This document shows positions 7,781-18,620 of a stretch of DNA of 64,000 nt, piece after piece (the stretch's first letter is position 1; every line of letters starts with the position of its first letter). The DNA is from Microbacterium sp. (GTDB taxonomy: Bacteria > Actinomycetota > Actinomycetes > Actinomycetales > Microbacteriaceae): NCBI RefSeq assembly GCF_031180975.1, contig NZ_JAPSLI010000003.1:288194-352193 (forward strand). The letters are read 5' to 3'. The notes under the pieces were generated by a model. It was given only the letters and a program-made list of their open reading frames with translations. It had not been told where the DNA came from and made no database searches. The translations under genes were made by a program, and so were the position numbers.

Positions 7781-8553
7781 TCGCGGTCGATCAGATCCGG
7801 CGAGACCTCGGACGCCGCAGCCTCGTCCACGAAGAACACCGTGCGCCGCCGCCCCTTCGCTCCGGCGGCGGGCACGCTGGCGTAGCTCGCTCCGGCCAGC
7901 GCCAGGCCGAGGGCCGACGCCTTGTCGGCTCCCGTGAGCACCAGCCACACCCGCTTCGACGCGTTCAGGACCGGCCGGGTGAGGGTGACGCGCTCGGGCG
8001 GGGGCTTGGGGGAGTTGCGGACGGGCAGCACCGCGGCATCCGTCACCGTCACCTCGGGACGGTCGGGGAAGAGCGAGGCGATGTGCCCGTCGGGCCCGAC
8101 GCCGAGAAAGCAGACCGCGAACGACGGCCACGGCTCGTCGCCCTTGCCGAACCGCGCCAGCTCGGCGGCGTAGCGCTCGGCGGCCTCGTCGAGGGTGACG
8201 CCGTCGGACGGTGCGGCCACCTCGTGGATGTTCTCGGCCGGCACGTCGATGCGGTCCAGCAGCGCCTGCCGTGACAGCCGCGAGTTTCGGTCGGGGTCGT
8301 CCAGTTCGACGAAGCGCTCGTCGCCCCACCAGAAGTGCACGAGAGACCAGTCGATCTCACCGGCCCGGGGGTGCTCGGCCGCGGCCGCCAGCACCGCCCC
8401 GCCCATGGACCCGCCCGTCAGGCAGACATGCGCGATGCGGCCGTTGCGCGTGCGGGCGCGCAGGCGCGACAGGAACCTATCGCCCACGCGTGCCGCCAGC
8501 GCTTCCGGCGTCGGCTCCACGACCACGGTCTTCGTCGACCCCTGGACCTTCAT
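7774..8553 (-). CDS. pgl: 6-phosphogluconolactonase
   Basis: Hydrolyses 6-phosphogluconolactone in the oxidative pentose-phosphate pathway. The 259-residue protein carries the NagB/DevB-type motifs LTGGSMGG and HFWWGDERFV with the conserved DERFV block. ATG 8553 is preceded by GGGAG at suitable spacing; the frame is open to 8625 but that extension has no such site. It is the last gene of the tkt-tal-pgi-zwf-opcA-pgl operon, 4 bp after opcA. Confidence 0.93.
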   Translation of the reverse strand: MKVQGSTKTVVVEPTPEALAARVGDRFLSRLRARTRNGRIAHVCLTGGSMGGAVLAAAAEHPRAGEIDWSLVHFWWGDERFVELDDPDRNSRLSRQALLDRIDVPAENIHEVAAPSDGVTLDEAAERYAAELARFGKGDEPWPSFAVCFLGVGPDGHIASLFPDRPEVTVTDAAVLPVRNSPKPPPERVTLTRPVLNASKRVWLVLTGADKASALGLALAGASYASVPAAGAKGRRRTVFFVDEAAASEVSPDLIDRDY

Positions 8554-8557
8554 GCGA

Positions 8558-9493
8558 TCAAGCTCCCTTTTCCGGCGGCCCCAGACGTTCCCAGCCTTCG
8601 GTGATGACGCGACCATACAGCACATCCGCGTCCAGGCGACGGAGCTCCTCGGCCAGGCACTCCCGCAGCGTCCGCCGCGGCAGGTGCAGCTCGTGGTCGG
8701 GCTGCCCCGGTTGCGTGAGCACGGCCACGCCCGGCGCGGGACGCTCGAGCAGGATGTCGCCGCTCGCGCGGGTGAGCCGCACCGACTTGATGCCCTCCTG
8801 CCAATGCGCCGGGTCCTCGTACGACCAGGTGACGGGCACGTCGAGAGCCATCTGCAGCCAGGCGGCGAGCAGCGCGGTCGACGGCGACGCGGCCGCGCCG
8901 CGCACCTCGACCGATGTCACCGGCTCGTACGGCGGCTGGTCGAGCACGGCCGCGAGCTGCTCCCGCCAGTGCGTCAGGCGCGTCCACGCGAGGTCGGTGT
9001 CGCCCGGCGCGTGCGTGCGCCCGAGCAGGGCCAGGCGGTCGCGCACGTCGGGGGAGGTGGCGGCGTCGGTGATGCGGCGCTGCGCGATGCGACCCAGCGG
9101 CGATGCCGCGGCATCCGTCGGTGCCATGTCGGGCCACCAGGCGACCACGGGCGCGTCGGGCAGCAGCAGGCCGGTGACCAGGCTCTCGGCGTTGCTCGCC
9201 GCAGCGCCGTACGCGCGCAGCACGACGACCTCACTGGCGCCGGCGTCGCCGCCGACGCGGATCTGCGCGTCGAGGTGCGCCTCGCCCTCTCCGGTGGTGA
9301 GCACGATGACCCGCATCGGGTGCTCGCGGGAGGCGTCGTTCGCCGCGTCGATGGCGGGCTCGGCGACGCCGTTGCGCGCGGCGATGATCAGCGTGAGCAC
9401 GCGTCCGAGGGCGACGGCGCCGCCCTCCTCGCGCACCTTCACGAGCTGCTTGGCGACCTGACTGACCGTGGTGTCGGGAAGGTCGATGATCAC
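8558..9493 (-). CDS. opcA: Glucose-6-phosphate dehydrogenase assembly protein OpcA
   Basis: A 311-residue OpcA, the actinobacterial/cyanobacterial partner that activates or assembles glucose-6-phosphate dehydrogenase. The N-terminus [17 protein letters not shown] is typical of the family, and the body has the mixed alpha/beta pattern with [12 protein letters not shown] 9493 overlaps the zwf TGA by four bases, which decides the start even though the frame stays open for another 400 bases. Neighbours zwf and pgl fit the role. Confidence 0.93.
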   Translation of the reverse strand: MIIDLPDTTVSQVAKQLVKVREEGGAVALGRVLTLIIAARNGVAEPAIDAANDASREHPMRVIVLTTGEGEAHLDAQIRVGGDAGASEVVVLRAYGAAASNAESLVTGLLLPDAPVVAWWPDMAPTDAAASPLGRIAQRRITDAATSPDVRDRLALLGRTHAPGDTDLAWTRLTHWREQLAAVLDQPPYEPVTSVEVRGAAASPSTALLAAWLQMALDVPVTWSYEDPAHWQEGIKSVRLTRASGDILLERPAPGVAVLTQPGQPDHELHLPRRTLRECLAEELRRLDADVLYGRVITEGWERLGPPEKGA

Positions 9494-11040
9494 GGGCGTC
9501 TCCAGACTCGTCCGTCGCGGGCAAGGAGGGCGTCGGCGGAGGCCGGGCCCCAGGAACCGGGAGCGTACTGCTCGAGCGGGCCGTGCAGGCTCGCCCAGTA
9601 CTCCTCGACCGGGTCGAGGATCTTCCAGGACAACTCGACCTCCTCGTGGCGCGGGAACAACGGCGGGTCGCCGAGCAGGACGTCGAGGATGAGGCGCTCG
9701 TACGCCTCCGGGCTGGCCTCGGTGAACGCGTGGCCGTAGCCGAAGTCCATCGTCACGTCGCGGACATTCGCCCCGCTGCCCGGGACCTTCGAGCCGAAGC
9801 GGATCGTGACGCCCTCGTCGGGCTGCACGCGGATGACCAGCGCGTTCTGCCCGAGCTCGGACGTCTGCGCGCGACCGAACAGGTGCTCTGGGGCACACTT
9901 GAAGACGACCGCGATCTCGGTCACGCGGCGGCCCAGGCGCTTGCCGGTGCGCAGGTAGAACGGCACGCCGGCCCAGCGGCGCGTGTCGATCTCGAGCTTC
10001 ACCGCCGCGTACGTCTCCGTGGCGGACTGCGGGTCCATGCCCTCCTCTTCGAGGAAGCCGTTGACCTTCTCACCGCCCTGCCAGCCGCCGGCGTACTGGC
10101 CGCGGGCGGTGGCGAGGGAGAGGTCGTCCGGCAGGCGCACCGCCTCCAGCACCTTCTCCTTCTCCGCGCGCAGGTGCTCGGCCGACATGCTGATCGGCTC
10201 CTCCATCGCGGTGAGCGCCAGCAGCTGCAGCAGGTGGTTCTGGATGACGTCGCGCGCCGCCCCGATGCCGTCGTAGTACCCGGCACGACCGCCCACGCCG
10301 ATGTCCTCGGCCATGGTGATCTGCACGTGGTCGACGTAGTTGCGGTTCCACAGCGGCTCGTACAGCTCGTTGGCGAAGCGCAGCGCCAGGATGTTCTGCA
10401 CCGTCTCCTTGCCGAGGTAGTGGTCGATGCGGAAGATCGAGTCGGCGGGGAACGCCACCTCGAGCGCCTGGTTGAGCGCGCGCGCCGACTCCAGGTCGTG
10501 CCCGAACGGCTTCTCGATCACGACGCGCCGCCAGTGCATGTCGTCGATGGTGTCTTCGCCGACCAGCCCCGAATCCCTGAGCTGCTTGGCGACGAGCGGG
10601 AAGTCCTTCGGCGGGATCGACAGGTAGTAGGCGTGGTTGCCCATCGTGCCGCGCTCCACGTCGAGGTGCTCGACGGTCTCGCGCAGCCGGCGGAACGACG
10701 CGGGATCGTCGAACGTGCCCTGCACGAACCGGATGCCCTGCAACAGCTGCTTCCAGGTCTCCTCACGGAACTCGGTGCGGGCGTGCTGCTTGACCGCCTC
10801 GTACACGACCTGCGCGAAGTCCTGGTCCTCCCAGTCGCGGCGGGCGAAGCCCACCAGGGCGAACCCGGGGGGCAGCAGACCGCGGTTGGCCAGGTCGTAG
10901 ACGGCGGGCATGAGCTTCTTACGCGACAGGTCGCCGGTGACACCGAAGATCACCAGGGCGCTCGGCCCCGCGATCCGGTTCAGCCGACGGTCGTCGGGAT
11001 CGCGGAGCGGGTTGTGTCCGCGTGAGATGGGAGCAGTCAT
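9490..11040 (-). CDS. zwf: Glucose-6-phosphate 1-dehydrogenase
   Basis: Oxidises glucose 6-phosphate to 6-phosphogluconolactone and makes NADPH. The Rossmann motif GVTGDLS is at residues 33-39 and the substrate-binding active-site peptide RIDHYLGKE is near residue 200. The 516 residues match the family. The gene follows pgi by 30 bp and overlaps opcA by 4 bp (GTGA), consistent with coupled production of enzyme and assembly factor. Confidence 0.97.
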   Translation of the reverse strand: MTAPISRGHNPLRDPDDRRLNRIAGPSALVIFGVTGDLSRKKLMPAVYDLANRGLLPPGFALVGFARRDWEDQDFAQVVYEAVKQHARTEFREETWKQLLQGIRFVQGTFDDPASFRRLRETVEHLDVERGTMGNHAYYLSIPPKDFPLVAKQLRDSGLVGEDTIDDMHWRRVVIEKPFGHDLESARALNQALEVAFPADSIFRIDHYLGKETVQNILALRFANELYEPLWNRNYVDHVQITMAEDIGVGGRAGYYDGIGAARDVIQNHLLQLLALTAMEEPISMSAEHLRAEKEKVLEAVRLPDDLSLATARGQYAGGWQGGEKVNGFLEEEGMDPQSATETYAAVKLEIDTRRWAGVPFYLRTGKRLGRRVTEIAVVFKCAPEHLFGRAQTSELGQNALVIRVQPDEGVTIRFGSKVPGSGANVRDVTMDFGYGHAFTEASPEAYERLILDVLLGDPPLFPRHEEVELSWKILDPVEEYWASLHGPLEQYAPGSWGPASADALLARDGRVWRRP

Positions 11041-11070
11041 CGGTGGGGGATATCTCCAGGGTCGGACAGG

Positions 11071-12675
11071 TTACTGGGCCGCTTCGAAGAGCGAGAGGAC
11101 ATCGTCGGCGGCATCCGTGATCGTCAGGGTGACCACGGGGCGGCCGAGGCCGGCGAGCACGGCGGCGTCACCGGCGGCCTGCGCCTCGATGAGCTGGCCG
11201 AAGGTGAAGGGACGCCCGGGGATCTCGAGGTCGACCTCGGTGCGCTCGAGGATCTGCAGGAAGACTCCCTGCGCGGGACCGCCCTTGTGGTACTGGCCGG
11301 TGGAGTGCAGGAAGCGCGGCCCCCAGCCGAACGTGGTCGGGCGCCCCGAGTCGGCGGCCACCATCTCGCGCAGGCCGGCGAGCTGCGGCATGTCCAGCCG
11401 GTTCACGTAGGCGTGGATCGCGACGTAGCCGTCGTCGCCGAGACGGGACCACAGCTCGTCGAGTACGCCGGCGAGCGTTCCCGACGCGGCCAGCGCCGGC
11501 TCGGACACGCGTACCTCGATGCCGTCCTGCGTGAAGACCGCCGGGACGGGCTGCGGGCGCTGCTCAAGCAGTCCGCGAGCGGCGGACTTCGCCGCCTCGA
11601 CGTCGGGCTGGTCGAACGGGTTGATCCCGAGCAGGTGGCCCGCGATCGCGGTGGCGTACTCCCACAGCAGGAACTGCGCCCCGAGGGTGCCGCTGACGAG
11701 GATCTCGCCCGGGTGCCGCTCGCGCAGGTGGAACTCGTCCGCATCGTCGACGAGGCGCACGATCTGCAGGTCGGCGGGGCGGCTCTCCAGCTCGGGGGAG
11801 ACGGGCAGAAGCGGGACGGGCAGGATGCCGGTGCCGGCCTTGCCGGTGGATTCGGCGATCAGCTGCTCGATCCAGTCCGGCAGACCCTCGATGTGGGTTC
11901 CGTCGCTGACGAGGCCGAGCTTGTCGCGCCGCGGCGGCACGCCCGCGATCGCGGCGGCGAGGCGTAGCGCAGGATTCTCGGCCGAATCGACCGCGAGCTG
12001 CAGGGACGACGCCTCGGCCTCGTCCAGCAGCTCATCGATGTCGATGCCGGCGAGGCCGGCGGGGACGAGCCCGAATGCGGTCAGCGCGGAGTACCGGCCG
12101 CCGACGTTCGGGTCGGCGTTGAAGACGCGATATCCGGCATCCCTCGCCGCGGAATCGAGCGGAGAGCCGGGGTCGGTGACGACGACGATGCGCTCGGCGG
12201 GGTCGATGCCGATGTCGCGGAAGGCCGCCTCGAACGCGCGCCGCTGCGAATCGGTCTCGACGGTCGAACCGGACTTGGACGATACCACCAGCGCGGTGCG
12301 CTGCAGGCCGTCGTCGATCGCCGCGAGCACCTGTGCCGGAGCCGTCGAGTCGAGAACGGTCAGGGGAGCCCCCGACGTGCGCGCGATGACCTCGGGAGCG
12401 AGCGAGGATCCGCCCATCCCCGCCAGAACGATCCGGTCCACGCCGCGCGCGCGGAGGTCGGACCGCAGAGCGGCGACCTCCGCGACGAGCGGACGGGACA
12501 CGGAGACGGCTTCCACCCAGCCGAGTCGTACGGACGCCTCCTCCTCGGCATCCGGACCCCACAGGCTCGGGTCGCCGGCGGTGACACGTGAGGCGACGAG
12601 GCCTGCGACGAGAGCGGGGACCAACTCGTCGACGGCGGCCTTCGCCGCGCCGGACACGTGCACCGAGACGGTCAT
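11071..12675 (-). CDS. pgi: Glucose-6-phosphate isomerase
   Basis: Interconverts glucose 6-phosphate and fructose 6-phosphate. The 534-residue protein has two SIS-type sugar-isomerase signatures, GMGGSS (86-91) and SSKSGST (132-138), and belongs to the transaldolase-associated Pgi type. ATG 12675 overlaps the tal TGA by four bases. The open frame continues far upstream inside tal, but that part is a shadow. Its place between tal and zwf links glycolysis to both branches of the pentose-phosphate pathway in one transcript. Confidence 0.94.
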   Translation of the reverse strand: MTVSVHVSGAAKAAVDELVPALVAGLVASRVTAGDPSLWGPDAEEEASVRLGWVEAVSVSRPLVAEVAALRSDLRARGVDRIVLAGMGGSSLAPEVIARTSGAPLTVLDSTAPAQVLAAIDDGLQRTALVVSSKSGSTVETDSQRRAFEAAFRDIGIDPAERIVVVTDPGSPLDSAARDAGYRVFNADPNVGGRYSALTAFGLVPAGLAGIDIDELLDEAEASSLQLAVDSAENPALRLAAAIAGVPPRRDKLGLVSDGTHIEGLPDWIEQLIAESTGKAGTGILPVPLLPVSPELESRPADLQIVRLVDDADEFHLRERHPGEILVSGTLGAQFLLWEYATAIAGHLLGINPFDQPDVEAAKSAARGLLEQRPQPVPAVFTQDGIEVRVSEPALAASGTLAGVLDELWSRLGDDGYVAIHAYVNRLDMPQLAGLREMVAADSGRPTTFGWGPRFLHSTGQYHKGGPAQGVFLQILERTEVDLEIPGRPFTFGQLIEAQAAGDAAVLAGLGRPVVTLTITDAADDVLSLFEAAQ

Positions 12676-13784
12676 CGCGCTGCTTCCAGGCCCTCGGTGA
12701 CCTGGGTGAGCAGACCGTGCCAGGAGTCGATGAACTTGGACACACCCTCCTCCTCGAGCACCTCTGTCACATCGTCGAAGTCGATGCCCACCTCGGCGAG
12801 CCCCGCGAACACCTCGCGGGCCTCGTCGTAGCCGCCGGTGACGGTGTCGCCGGTGATCACGCCGTGGTCGAAGGTGGCCTCGAGGGTCTTCTCGGGCATG
12901 GTGTTCACCACACCGGGGGCGACCAGCTCGGTCACGTACAGGGTGTCGGGCAGGTTCGGGTCCTTCACACCGGTCGATGCCCACAGCGGACGCTGCAGGT
13001 TCGCGCCGGCCTGAATGAGCGTCTGCGCCCGCTCGGTGGCGAACGTCTTCTCGAACAGTTCGTAGGCGAGGCGCGCGTTGGCAAGACCCGCCTTGCCGCG
13101 CAGCGCCGCCGCCTGCTCGCTGCCGATGGCGTCGAGACGCTTGTCGGTCTCGGTGTCGACGCGGGACACGAAGAACGAAGCCACGGAGTGGATCGTGGAC
13201 AGATCGATGCCGGCGGCCTTGGCCGTCTCCAGACCGGTCAGGTACGCGTCGATGACGTCGGCGTAGCGCTGCAGGCTGAAGATCAGTGTCACGTTGACGC
13301 TCACACCGGCGCCGATCGCCTCGGCGATGGCGGGGAGCCCCGCCTTCGTGGCGGGGATCTTCACCAGCAGGTTCGGCCGGTCGATCTCCGCCCACAGGTG
13401 CTTGGCCTGCGCGACCGTGCCCGCGGTGTCGTGCGCGAGGTCGGGGGAGACCTCGATCGAGACGCGGCCGTCGACGTGATCGGTGGCCTCCCACACCGGA
13501 CGGAACACGTCCAGCGCGGCGGTGACGTCCTGGGTGGTGGCGGCGAACACGGCCTCCTCCGCGGACGCTCCGGACACGGCCAGCTCGTGCACCTGGGCGT
13601 CGTACGAGGTGTCGTCGGGGTTGGTGATCGCGTTCGCGAAGATCGTCGGGTTCGTGGTGACACCGGTGACGTTGCGCGTCTCGATCAGCTGCTGCAGGTT
13701 GCCGGTGTTGATCCGCGTGCGGGACAGGTCGTCGAGCCAGATGCTGACGCCCGCCGCGGCGAGCTGCTCGGTGGGGGTGCTCAT
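12672..13784 (-). CDS. tal: Transaldolase
   Basis: Transfers a dihydroxyacetone unit between sugar phosphates in the non-oxidative pentose-phosphate pathway. The 370 residues place it in the longer actinobacterial type. Signature GVTTNPTIF is at 41-49 and the Schiff-base lysine is K142 in [11 protein letters not shown]. The start ATG follows an AAGGAG-like site. It lies 21 bp after tkt and overlaps pgi by 4 bp. Confidence 0.96.
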   Translation of the reverse strand: MSTPTEQLAAAGVSIWLDDLSRTRINTGNLQQLIETRNVTGVTTNPTIFANAITNPDDTSYDAQVHELAVSGASAEEAVFAATTQDVTAALDVFRPVWEATDHVDGRVSIEVSPDLAHDTAGTVAQAKHLWAEIDRPNLLVKIPATKAGLPAIAEAIGAGVSVNVTLIFSLQRYADVIDAYLTGLETAKAAGIDLSTIHSVASFFVSRVDTETDKRLDAIGSEQAAALRGKAGLANARLAYELFEKTFATERAQTLIQAGANLQRPLWASTGVKDPNLPDTLYVTELVAPGVVNTMPEKTLEATFDHGVITGDTVTGGYDEAREVFAGLAEVGIDFDDVTEVLEEEGVSKFIDSWHGLLTQVTEGLEAAR

Positions 13785-13805
13785 GCGTTACTCCTTCTGC
13801 CGTGC

Positions 13806-15914
13806 TCAGTTGGCCGCGTTGGCGGCGATGGTCTCGCGGGCCGCCTGCACGACGGCCTCCGCGGTGATGCCGAACTTCTCGAACAGCGTCTTGTAGTCGG
13901 CGGACGCGCCGAAGTGGTCGATCGCGACCGAGCGGCCGCGGTCGCCGACGATGCCGCGCCAGGTGAGCGGCGAGCCCGCCTCGACGGACACGCGTGCGGT
14001 GACGGATGCCGGCAGCACCGACTCGCGGTAGGCCTCGTCCTGCTCGGCGAACCATTCCAGAGACGGCGCCGACACGACTCGGGCGTTGACGCCCTCGGCT
14101 GCCAGCGTCTCGCGAGCGGCGACGGCCAGTTGCACCTCGGAGCCGGTCGCGATCAGGATGACGTCGGGAGTGCCGTTGGGCGCCTCGGCGAGCACGTATG
14201 CACCCTTGGAGACGTTGGCGGCGGAGGCGAAGGTGTCACCGGACGCGTCGCCGTCGCCGCGCTCGAACACCGGGATGTTCTGACGGGTCAGGGCGATGCC
14301 GGCCGGACCCTCGTGGCGGCGCAGCAGCTCCAGCCAGGCCGCGGAGGTCTCGTTGGCGTCCGCGGGGCGGACGACGGTGAAGTTCGGGATCGCACGCAGC
14401 GTCGCCAGCTGCTCGATCGGCTGGTGGGTGGGGCCGTCCTCGCCGAGCGCGACCGAGTCGTGTGTCCACACGAAGATGCTCGGCACGTTCATCAGCGCGG
14501 CCAGGCGCACGGCAGGGCGCATGTAGTCGCTGAAGATGAGGAACGTGCCGCCGAACGCGCGCGTCGGTCCGTGCAGCACGATGCCGTTCACGATGGCGGC
14601 CATGGCGTGCTCGCGGATGCCGAAGTGCAGCACCCGTCCGTACGGGTTGCCGGACCACTCGTGCGTGGACCACTCCGAGGGGATGAAGGACGGGGCGTCC
14701 TTGATGGTCGTCAGGTTCGACTCCGCCAGGTCGGCGGAGCCGCCCCACAGCTCTGGCAGGTCGGCGGCGAGGGCGTTGATGACCTGGCCGGACGCGGCGC
14801 GGGTCGAGACCTCCTTGCCGGCCTCGAACACCGGCAGCGCGTCCTCGATCCCGTCGGGCAGCTCCTGGGCCTCGAGACGGTCCAGCAGCGCCTTGCGCTC
14901 GGGGTTCGCCTCCGCCCACGCGTCGAACGACTTCTGCCACTCGGCTCGCTGCGCCGCGGCACGCTCGGCGAGCGAGCGGGTGTGCGCGAGGATGTCGTCG
15001 GCCACCACGAAGGTCTGCTCCGGGTCGAAGCCGAGCACCTTCTTCGTCGCGGCGAGCTCGTCGGCGCCCAGCGCCGAACCGTGGATCTTGCCGGTGTTCT
15101 GCTTGCCGGGAGACGGCCAGCCGATGATGGTCTTCAGGATGATCAGCGACGGCTTCGAGGTCTCGGCCTTCGCCGCCTCGATGGCGTCGTGCAGGGCCTG
15201 GATGTCCTCGACGTACTCGCCCGTCTTCTTCCAGTCGACGGTCTGCACCTGCCAGCCGTACGCCTCGTAGCGGGCGGCGACGTCCTCGGTGAATGCGACG
15301 TTGGTGTCGTCCTCGATGGAGATCTGGTTGGAGTCGTAGATCGCGATCAGGTTGCCCAGCTGCTGGTGACCGGCCAGGGAGCCGGCCTCGCTGGTGACGC
15401 CTTCCTGCAGGTCGCCGTCGCCTGCGATCACGTAGACGAAGTGGTCGAACGGGCTGGTGCCCTCCGCGGCATCCGGGTCGAACAGGCCGCGCTCGTAGCG
15501 GGCGGCGTACGCGAACCCGACGGCGGAGGCGAGACCCTGGCCGAGCGGGCCGGTGGTGATCTCCACACCCTTGGTGTGGCCGTACTCAGGGTGGCCGGGG
15601 GTCTTCGAACCCCAGGTGCGCAGCGACTTCAGGTCGTCGAGCTCGAGGCCGAAACCGCCCAGGTAGAGCTGCACGTACTGCGTGAGCGAGGAGTGGCCGG
15701 CGGAGAGAATGAAGCGGTCTCGGCCGAGCCAGTCGGTGTCGGCCGGGTCATGGCGCAGCACCCGCTGGTAGAGCAGGTACGCGACGGGCGCCAGACTCAT
15801 CGCGGTTCCGGGGTGGCCGTTCCCGACCTTCTCGACGGCGTCCGCCGCGAGGACCCGCGCGGTGTCCACCGCGCGCCGGTCGATCTCGTTCCACTGAAGT
15901 TCCGTCACGGCCAT
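13806..15914 (-). CDS. tkt: Transketolase
   Basis: A thiamine-diphosphate enzyme that moves two-carbon units between sugar phosphates. The 702-residue protein has the N-terminal [13 protein letters not shown] block, the cofactor motif GDGDLQEG (165-172) ending in DSNQIS, and the pyrimidine-domain block GIREHAMAA. Two starts compete: ATG 15914 lies only one base after AAGGAG, while the in-frame GTG 15908 (codon 3) has the ideal 7-base spacing, so translation may begin at the GTG. First gene of the operon; TATGCT on the minus strand at 16010-16015 is a possible -10. Confidence 0.96.
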   Translation of the reverse strand: MAVTELQWNEIDRRAVDTARVLAADAVEKVGNGHPGTAMSLAPVAYLLYQRVLRHDPADTDWLGRDRFILSAGHSSLTQYVQLYLGGFGLELDDLKSLRTWGSKTPGHPEYGHTKGVEITTGPLGQGLASAVGFAYAARYERGLFDPDAAEGTSPFDHFVYVIAGDGDLQEGVTSEAGSLAGHQQLGNLIAIYDSNQISIEDDTNVAFTEDVAARYEAYGWQVQTVDWKKTGEYVEDIQALHDAIEAAKAETSKPSLIILKTIIGWPSPGKQNTGKIHGSALGADELAATKKVLGFDPEQTFVVADDILAHTRSLAERAAAQRAEWQKSFDAWAEANPERKALLDRLEAQELPDGIEDALPVFEAGKEVSTRAASGQVINALAADLPELWGGSADLAESNLTTIKDAPSFIPSEWSTHEWSGNPYGRVLHFGIREHAMAAIVNGIVLHGPTRAFGGTFLIFSDYMRPAVRLAALMNVPSIFVWTHDSVALGEDGPTHQPIEQLATLRAIPNFTVVRPADANETSAAWLELLRRHEGPAGIALTRQNIPVFERGDGDASGDTFASAANVSKGAYVLAEAPNGTPDVILIATGSEVQLAVAARETLAAEGVNARVVSAPSLEWFAEQDEAYRESVLPASVTARVSVEAGSPLTWRGIVGDRGRSVAIDHFGASADYKTLFEKFGITAEAVVQAARETIAANAAN

Positions 15915-16095
15915 GCTCCTTCTGACAGTTGCGATGGCGCCCGTATTCCTGCGCGGCTCCGCGTCGTCACGGAAGGGGGTGCACAGCGCCAGGCGCGCGA
16001 GTCGTTTCAGCATAGCGGTGCGGGATCGCGCTGCGGACGCAGATTGCGAACGTTCCGGGCACGTGCGGCGCCGTCGTCCGACACGCCCGGTGGCC

Positions 16096-16101
16096 TAGAC
16101 T
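16096..16101 (+). promoter_or_regulatory. Leaderless -10 element for ctaB
   Basis: TAGACT followed by seven bases and GTG 16109, with no ribosome binding site between. A leaderless transcript is the simplest reading. Confidence 0.45.
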
Positions 16102-16108
16102 GGAGCGA

Positions 16109-17056
16109 GTGTCCACACGTGCGCAGGAGGAGGCGATCGCGATCTCGACGACGTCGCAGACCATCGAGGTGAAGCACCCGGTCGGTCAGAAGATCCGCGG
16201 GTATGTCGCGCTCACCAAGCCGCGAGTGCTGGAGCTGCTGCTCGTCTCCACGGTACCCGTCATGTTCCTCGCCGAAGGCGGGATGCCCGATCTGTGGCTG
16301 GTGTTGGCGACCGTGATCGGCGGGGCGATGAGCGCCGCGTCGGCGGCGTCGTTCAACATGTACCTCGACCGCGACATCGACGTGCACATGAAGCGCACCG
16401 AGAATCGTCCCCTGGTCACCGGGGAGGTGTCGCCGCGGGGTGCGCTGGTGTTCTCGTGGGTGCTCGCCATCGTCTCGACGGTGTGGCTGTGGTTCACCAC
16501 CAACTGGCTCGCCGCGACCCTGTCGGCGGGGGCGATCTTCTTCTACGTCGTGATCTACACGATGATCCTCAAGCGCCGCACCGAGCAGAACATCATCTGG
16601 GGCGGGATCGCTGGCTGCTTCCCCGTGCTGATCGGCTGGACCGCGGTCACCGGGTCGCTGGACTGGCCGCCGTTCGTGCTGTTCACCCTGGTCTTCCTGT
16701 GGACCCCGCCGCACTACTGGCCGCTGTCTATGAAGTACAAGGACGACTACGACGACGTCGACGTGCCGATGCTCGGCGTCACGCGGTCCGCGTCGCAGGT
16801 CGGCCTGCAGGTCATCCTGTACGCGTGGGCCACTGTCGCCTGCTCGCTGCTGCTCGTGCCCGTGGCCGGCATGGGCCTGGTCTACACGGTCTCCGCGCTG
16901 GTGTTCGGCGGATGGTTCATCTACGAGTCGCACCGGCTCTACAACCGGGCCGTGCACGGCACCGAGCCGCGCCCGATGCGCGTGTTCCACGCCTCGATCA
17001 CGTACCTGACCCTCATCTTCCTCGCCGTCGCGGTCGACCCGCTTCTGCCGTTCTGA
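16109..17056 (+). CDS. ctaB: Protoheme IX farnesyltransferase (heme O synthase)
   Basis: Transfers a farnesyl group to heme b to make heme O for the cytochrome oxidase branch. The UbiA-family membrane protein has 315 residues and about nine transmembrane helices. The prenyl-diphosphate-binding motif [18 protein letters not shown] is near residue 90, and the second motif [17 protein letters not shown] near 150. The first 30 residues are a hydrophilic extension typical of Actinobacteria. It converges with ctaA, which performs the next step. Confidence 0.96.
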   Translation: MSTRAQEEAIAISTTSQTIEVKHPVGQKIRGYVALTKPRVLELLLVSTVPVMFLAEGGMPDLWLVLATVIGGAMSAASAASFNMYLDRDIDVHMKRTENRPLVTGEVSPRGALVFSWVLAIVSTVWLWFTTNWLAATLSAGAIFFYVVIYTMILKRRTEQNIIWGGIAGCFPVLIGWTAVTGSLDWPPFVLFTLVFLWTPPHYWPLSMKYKDDYDDVDVPMLGVTRSASQVGLQVILYAWATVACSLLLVPVAGMGLVYTVSALVFGGWFIYESHRLYNRAVHGTEPRPMRVFHASITYLTLIFLAVAVDPLLPF

Positions 17057-17155
17057 CCCGGGCGGGCCGCTCGACGGCATCCGCGGCCGGCGTCGACTCA
17101 CTCGCGTCGCAGAATCAGTCGGTTCGGCGCGGGGTGAGACGCTCAGGTCGCGATG

Positions 17156-17186
17156 AATGCCGCTTCGCTCGCGGGAAAGCGGCGTT
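17156..17186 (+). terminator. Hairpin between convergent ctaB and ctaA
   Basis: AATGCCGCTT pairs with AAGCGGCGTT (10 bp with one G-T pair) around an 11-base loop. It lies between the two convergent genes, so it may serve both strands, but there is no clear U-tract. The rest of 17057-17278 is GC-rich with no gene I can support. Confidence 0.4.
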
Positions 17187-17278
17187 CTCCGCGACCCGAG
17201 TGACGCGTGCCGGGCCTGGCAACGGCCGGGCGTGGCGGCCGGGAGCTCCCGGTGCCCGGGCGGCAGGCGGCCGGCGTG

Positions 17279-18382
17279 TCAGCCGGCGGACACCGAGCGC
17301 TTCAGCCGGAGGACGACCACCGTGTACGCGGCGGCGCTGAGCGCGGCGAGGACCATGTGGATGCCGACCAGCAGCGGCGGGAGCCCCTCGCGGGCCTGCC
17401 ACACGCCCACGCCGACCTGCACGACGATGGCCGCCAGCAGGACCGTGAGCCAGACGCGCGGCCGAAGCCTCCGGGCCCAGGCGATAACCGTCAGAGCAAC
17501 GACGAGCCCGGCGAGGACGTAGCCGGGCCAGGAGTGCACGTGCGCGAGGAACGTCGCGTCGAAGCCCTTGCGGATCACCTCGGCGTCGCCGGAGTGCGGC
17601 CCGTTGCCGGTGGTGAGCACGCCGAAGAAGATCGTCGCCGCCAGCGCCAGCCCGGTGACGTGCGACAGCGCGGCGAACCACGACGGCACGGCGCGCTCCG
17701 ACAGCGCCCCGCCGTCGCGCATCCGCACCAGGTACGCGGCGGTGACGCACACCAGCAGCAGCGAGGCGACGTAGTGGAACCCGACGATGAACGGGTTCAG
17801 TCCGGTGAGCACGGTGATGCCGCCGACGAACGCCTGCGACACGACGCCGATCAGGGTGATCCAGGCGAGCACCGCGAGGTCGCGCCGGTGCGCCACCGTG
17901 CGGATCGAGTGGATCGCCGCGGCGATCGTGACCGCCAGCAGCACCGCGGATGCCAGCGGGAAGGCCGCCCAGTGCAGCGCCGCGCCGATCCCGTACGCGA
18001 CGCCGGCGGCGGCGATTCCGCCCGCCGCGAACCACAGCGCCGCGGTGACGCCGCGGCTCCCGCTCACCACCCGCAGCGTGAGCAGCAGCACGGCGATCGC
18101 CAGCAGCCCCACCACGCCGGTCATCGTGCGGTTGCCGAACTCGATCACCCCGTGGATGCCCTGCTCGGGCGTGGGCACGAGCGACTCCGGCGTGCACAGC
18201 GGCCACTCCGAGCAGCCCAGCCCCGACCCGGTCAGCCGGACCGCGCCGCCGGTGCCGATGATGATCACCTCGGTGAGGAACGACAACCACGCCAGGACGC
18301 GCAGGACGCTCCCGATCCGCGTTCCGGGCGCGGCGCCGCCGTGCCCCTTGGCGACGGGTGCGGGCGCGACGGTGTCAGTCAT
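17279..18382 (-). CDS. ctaA: Heme A synthase
   Basis: Converts heme O to heme A by oxidising the methyl group on ring D. The 367-residue COX15/CtaA-type membrane protein has about eight helices. It shows the conserved VRLTGSGLGCSEWPLC loop with the paired-cysteine region, and the EFGNR and HYVASL blocks with helix histidines. ATG 18382 follows GGAGG four bases upstream; the longer open frame runs into the antisense of sufB and is not used. It is divergent from the SUF operon across about 240 bp. Confidence 0.95.
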   Translation of the reverse strand: MTDTVAPAPVAKGHGGAAPGTRIGSVLRVLAWLSFLTEVIIIGTGGAVRLTGSGLGCSEWPLCTPESLVPTPEQGIHGVIEFGNRTMTGVVGLLAIAVLLLTLRVVSGSRGVTAALWFAAGGIAAAGVAYGIGAALHWAAFPLASAVLLAVTIAAAIHSIRTVAHRRDLAVLAWITLIGVVSQAFVGGITVLTGLNPFIVGFHYVASLLLVCVTAAYLVRMRDGGALSERAVPSWFAALSHVTGLALAATIFFGVLTTGNGPHSGDAEVIRKGFDATFLAHVHSWPGYVLAGLVVALTVIAWARRLRPRVWLTVLLAAIVVQVGVGVWQAREGLPPLLVGIHMVLAALSAAAYTVVVLRLKRSVSAG

Positions 18383-18443
18383 GGGACCTCCGGTCCGCGT
18401 CGCCGTGCCCGTCATGTCCGGCCCGGCACTCAGGCGGAACCTG

Positions 18444-18494
18444 TAGAATCGGATTGTTGTGAAGGGCGCGCAGAGCGTGACGTCCCTCACCAAC
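18444..18494 (+). promoter_or_regulatory. Promoter and 5' hairpin of the SUF operon
   Basis: TAGAAT (18444-18449) is a good -10, placing the start near 18456. A stem follows at once: GTTG-TGA-A-GGG (18456-18466) pairs with CCC-TCA-C-CAAC (18484-18494) with one bulge on each side. A 5'-terminal hairpin could affect transcript stability or regulation. No sufR-type repressor gene is adjacent. Confidence 0.4.
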
Positions 18495-18608
18495 AGTTTA
18501 GGCGCGACGACCGCGCCGAAGATGTGGGCCCACCAGCGGCATCCGATCCCCGCAGACTCGACGGAGGTCAGGCGTGCCGGGGCGGATGACACCGTTGAGG
18601 CCCCGTGA
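18459..18608 (+). CDS. Possible leaderless 49-residue leader ORF before sufB
   Basis: GTG 18459 lies nine bases after the TAGAAT -10 and opens a 49-codon frame. Its TGA (18606-18608) overlaps the GAGGAG Shine-Dalgarno sequence of sufB, so it could couple translation to sufB. The predicted peptide (MKGAQSVTSLTNSLG...) has no signal peptide, transmembrane segment or recognised domain. It may equally be an untranslated structured leader. Confidence 0.25.
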   Translation: MKGAQSVTSLTNSLGATTAPKMWAHQRHPIPADSTEVRRAGADDTVEAP

Positions 18609-18620
18609 GGAGAGTGTGTG

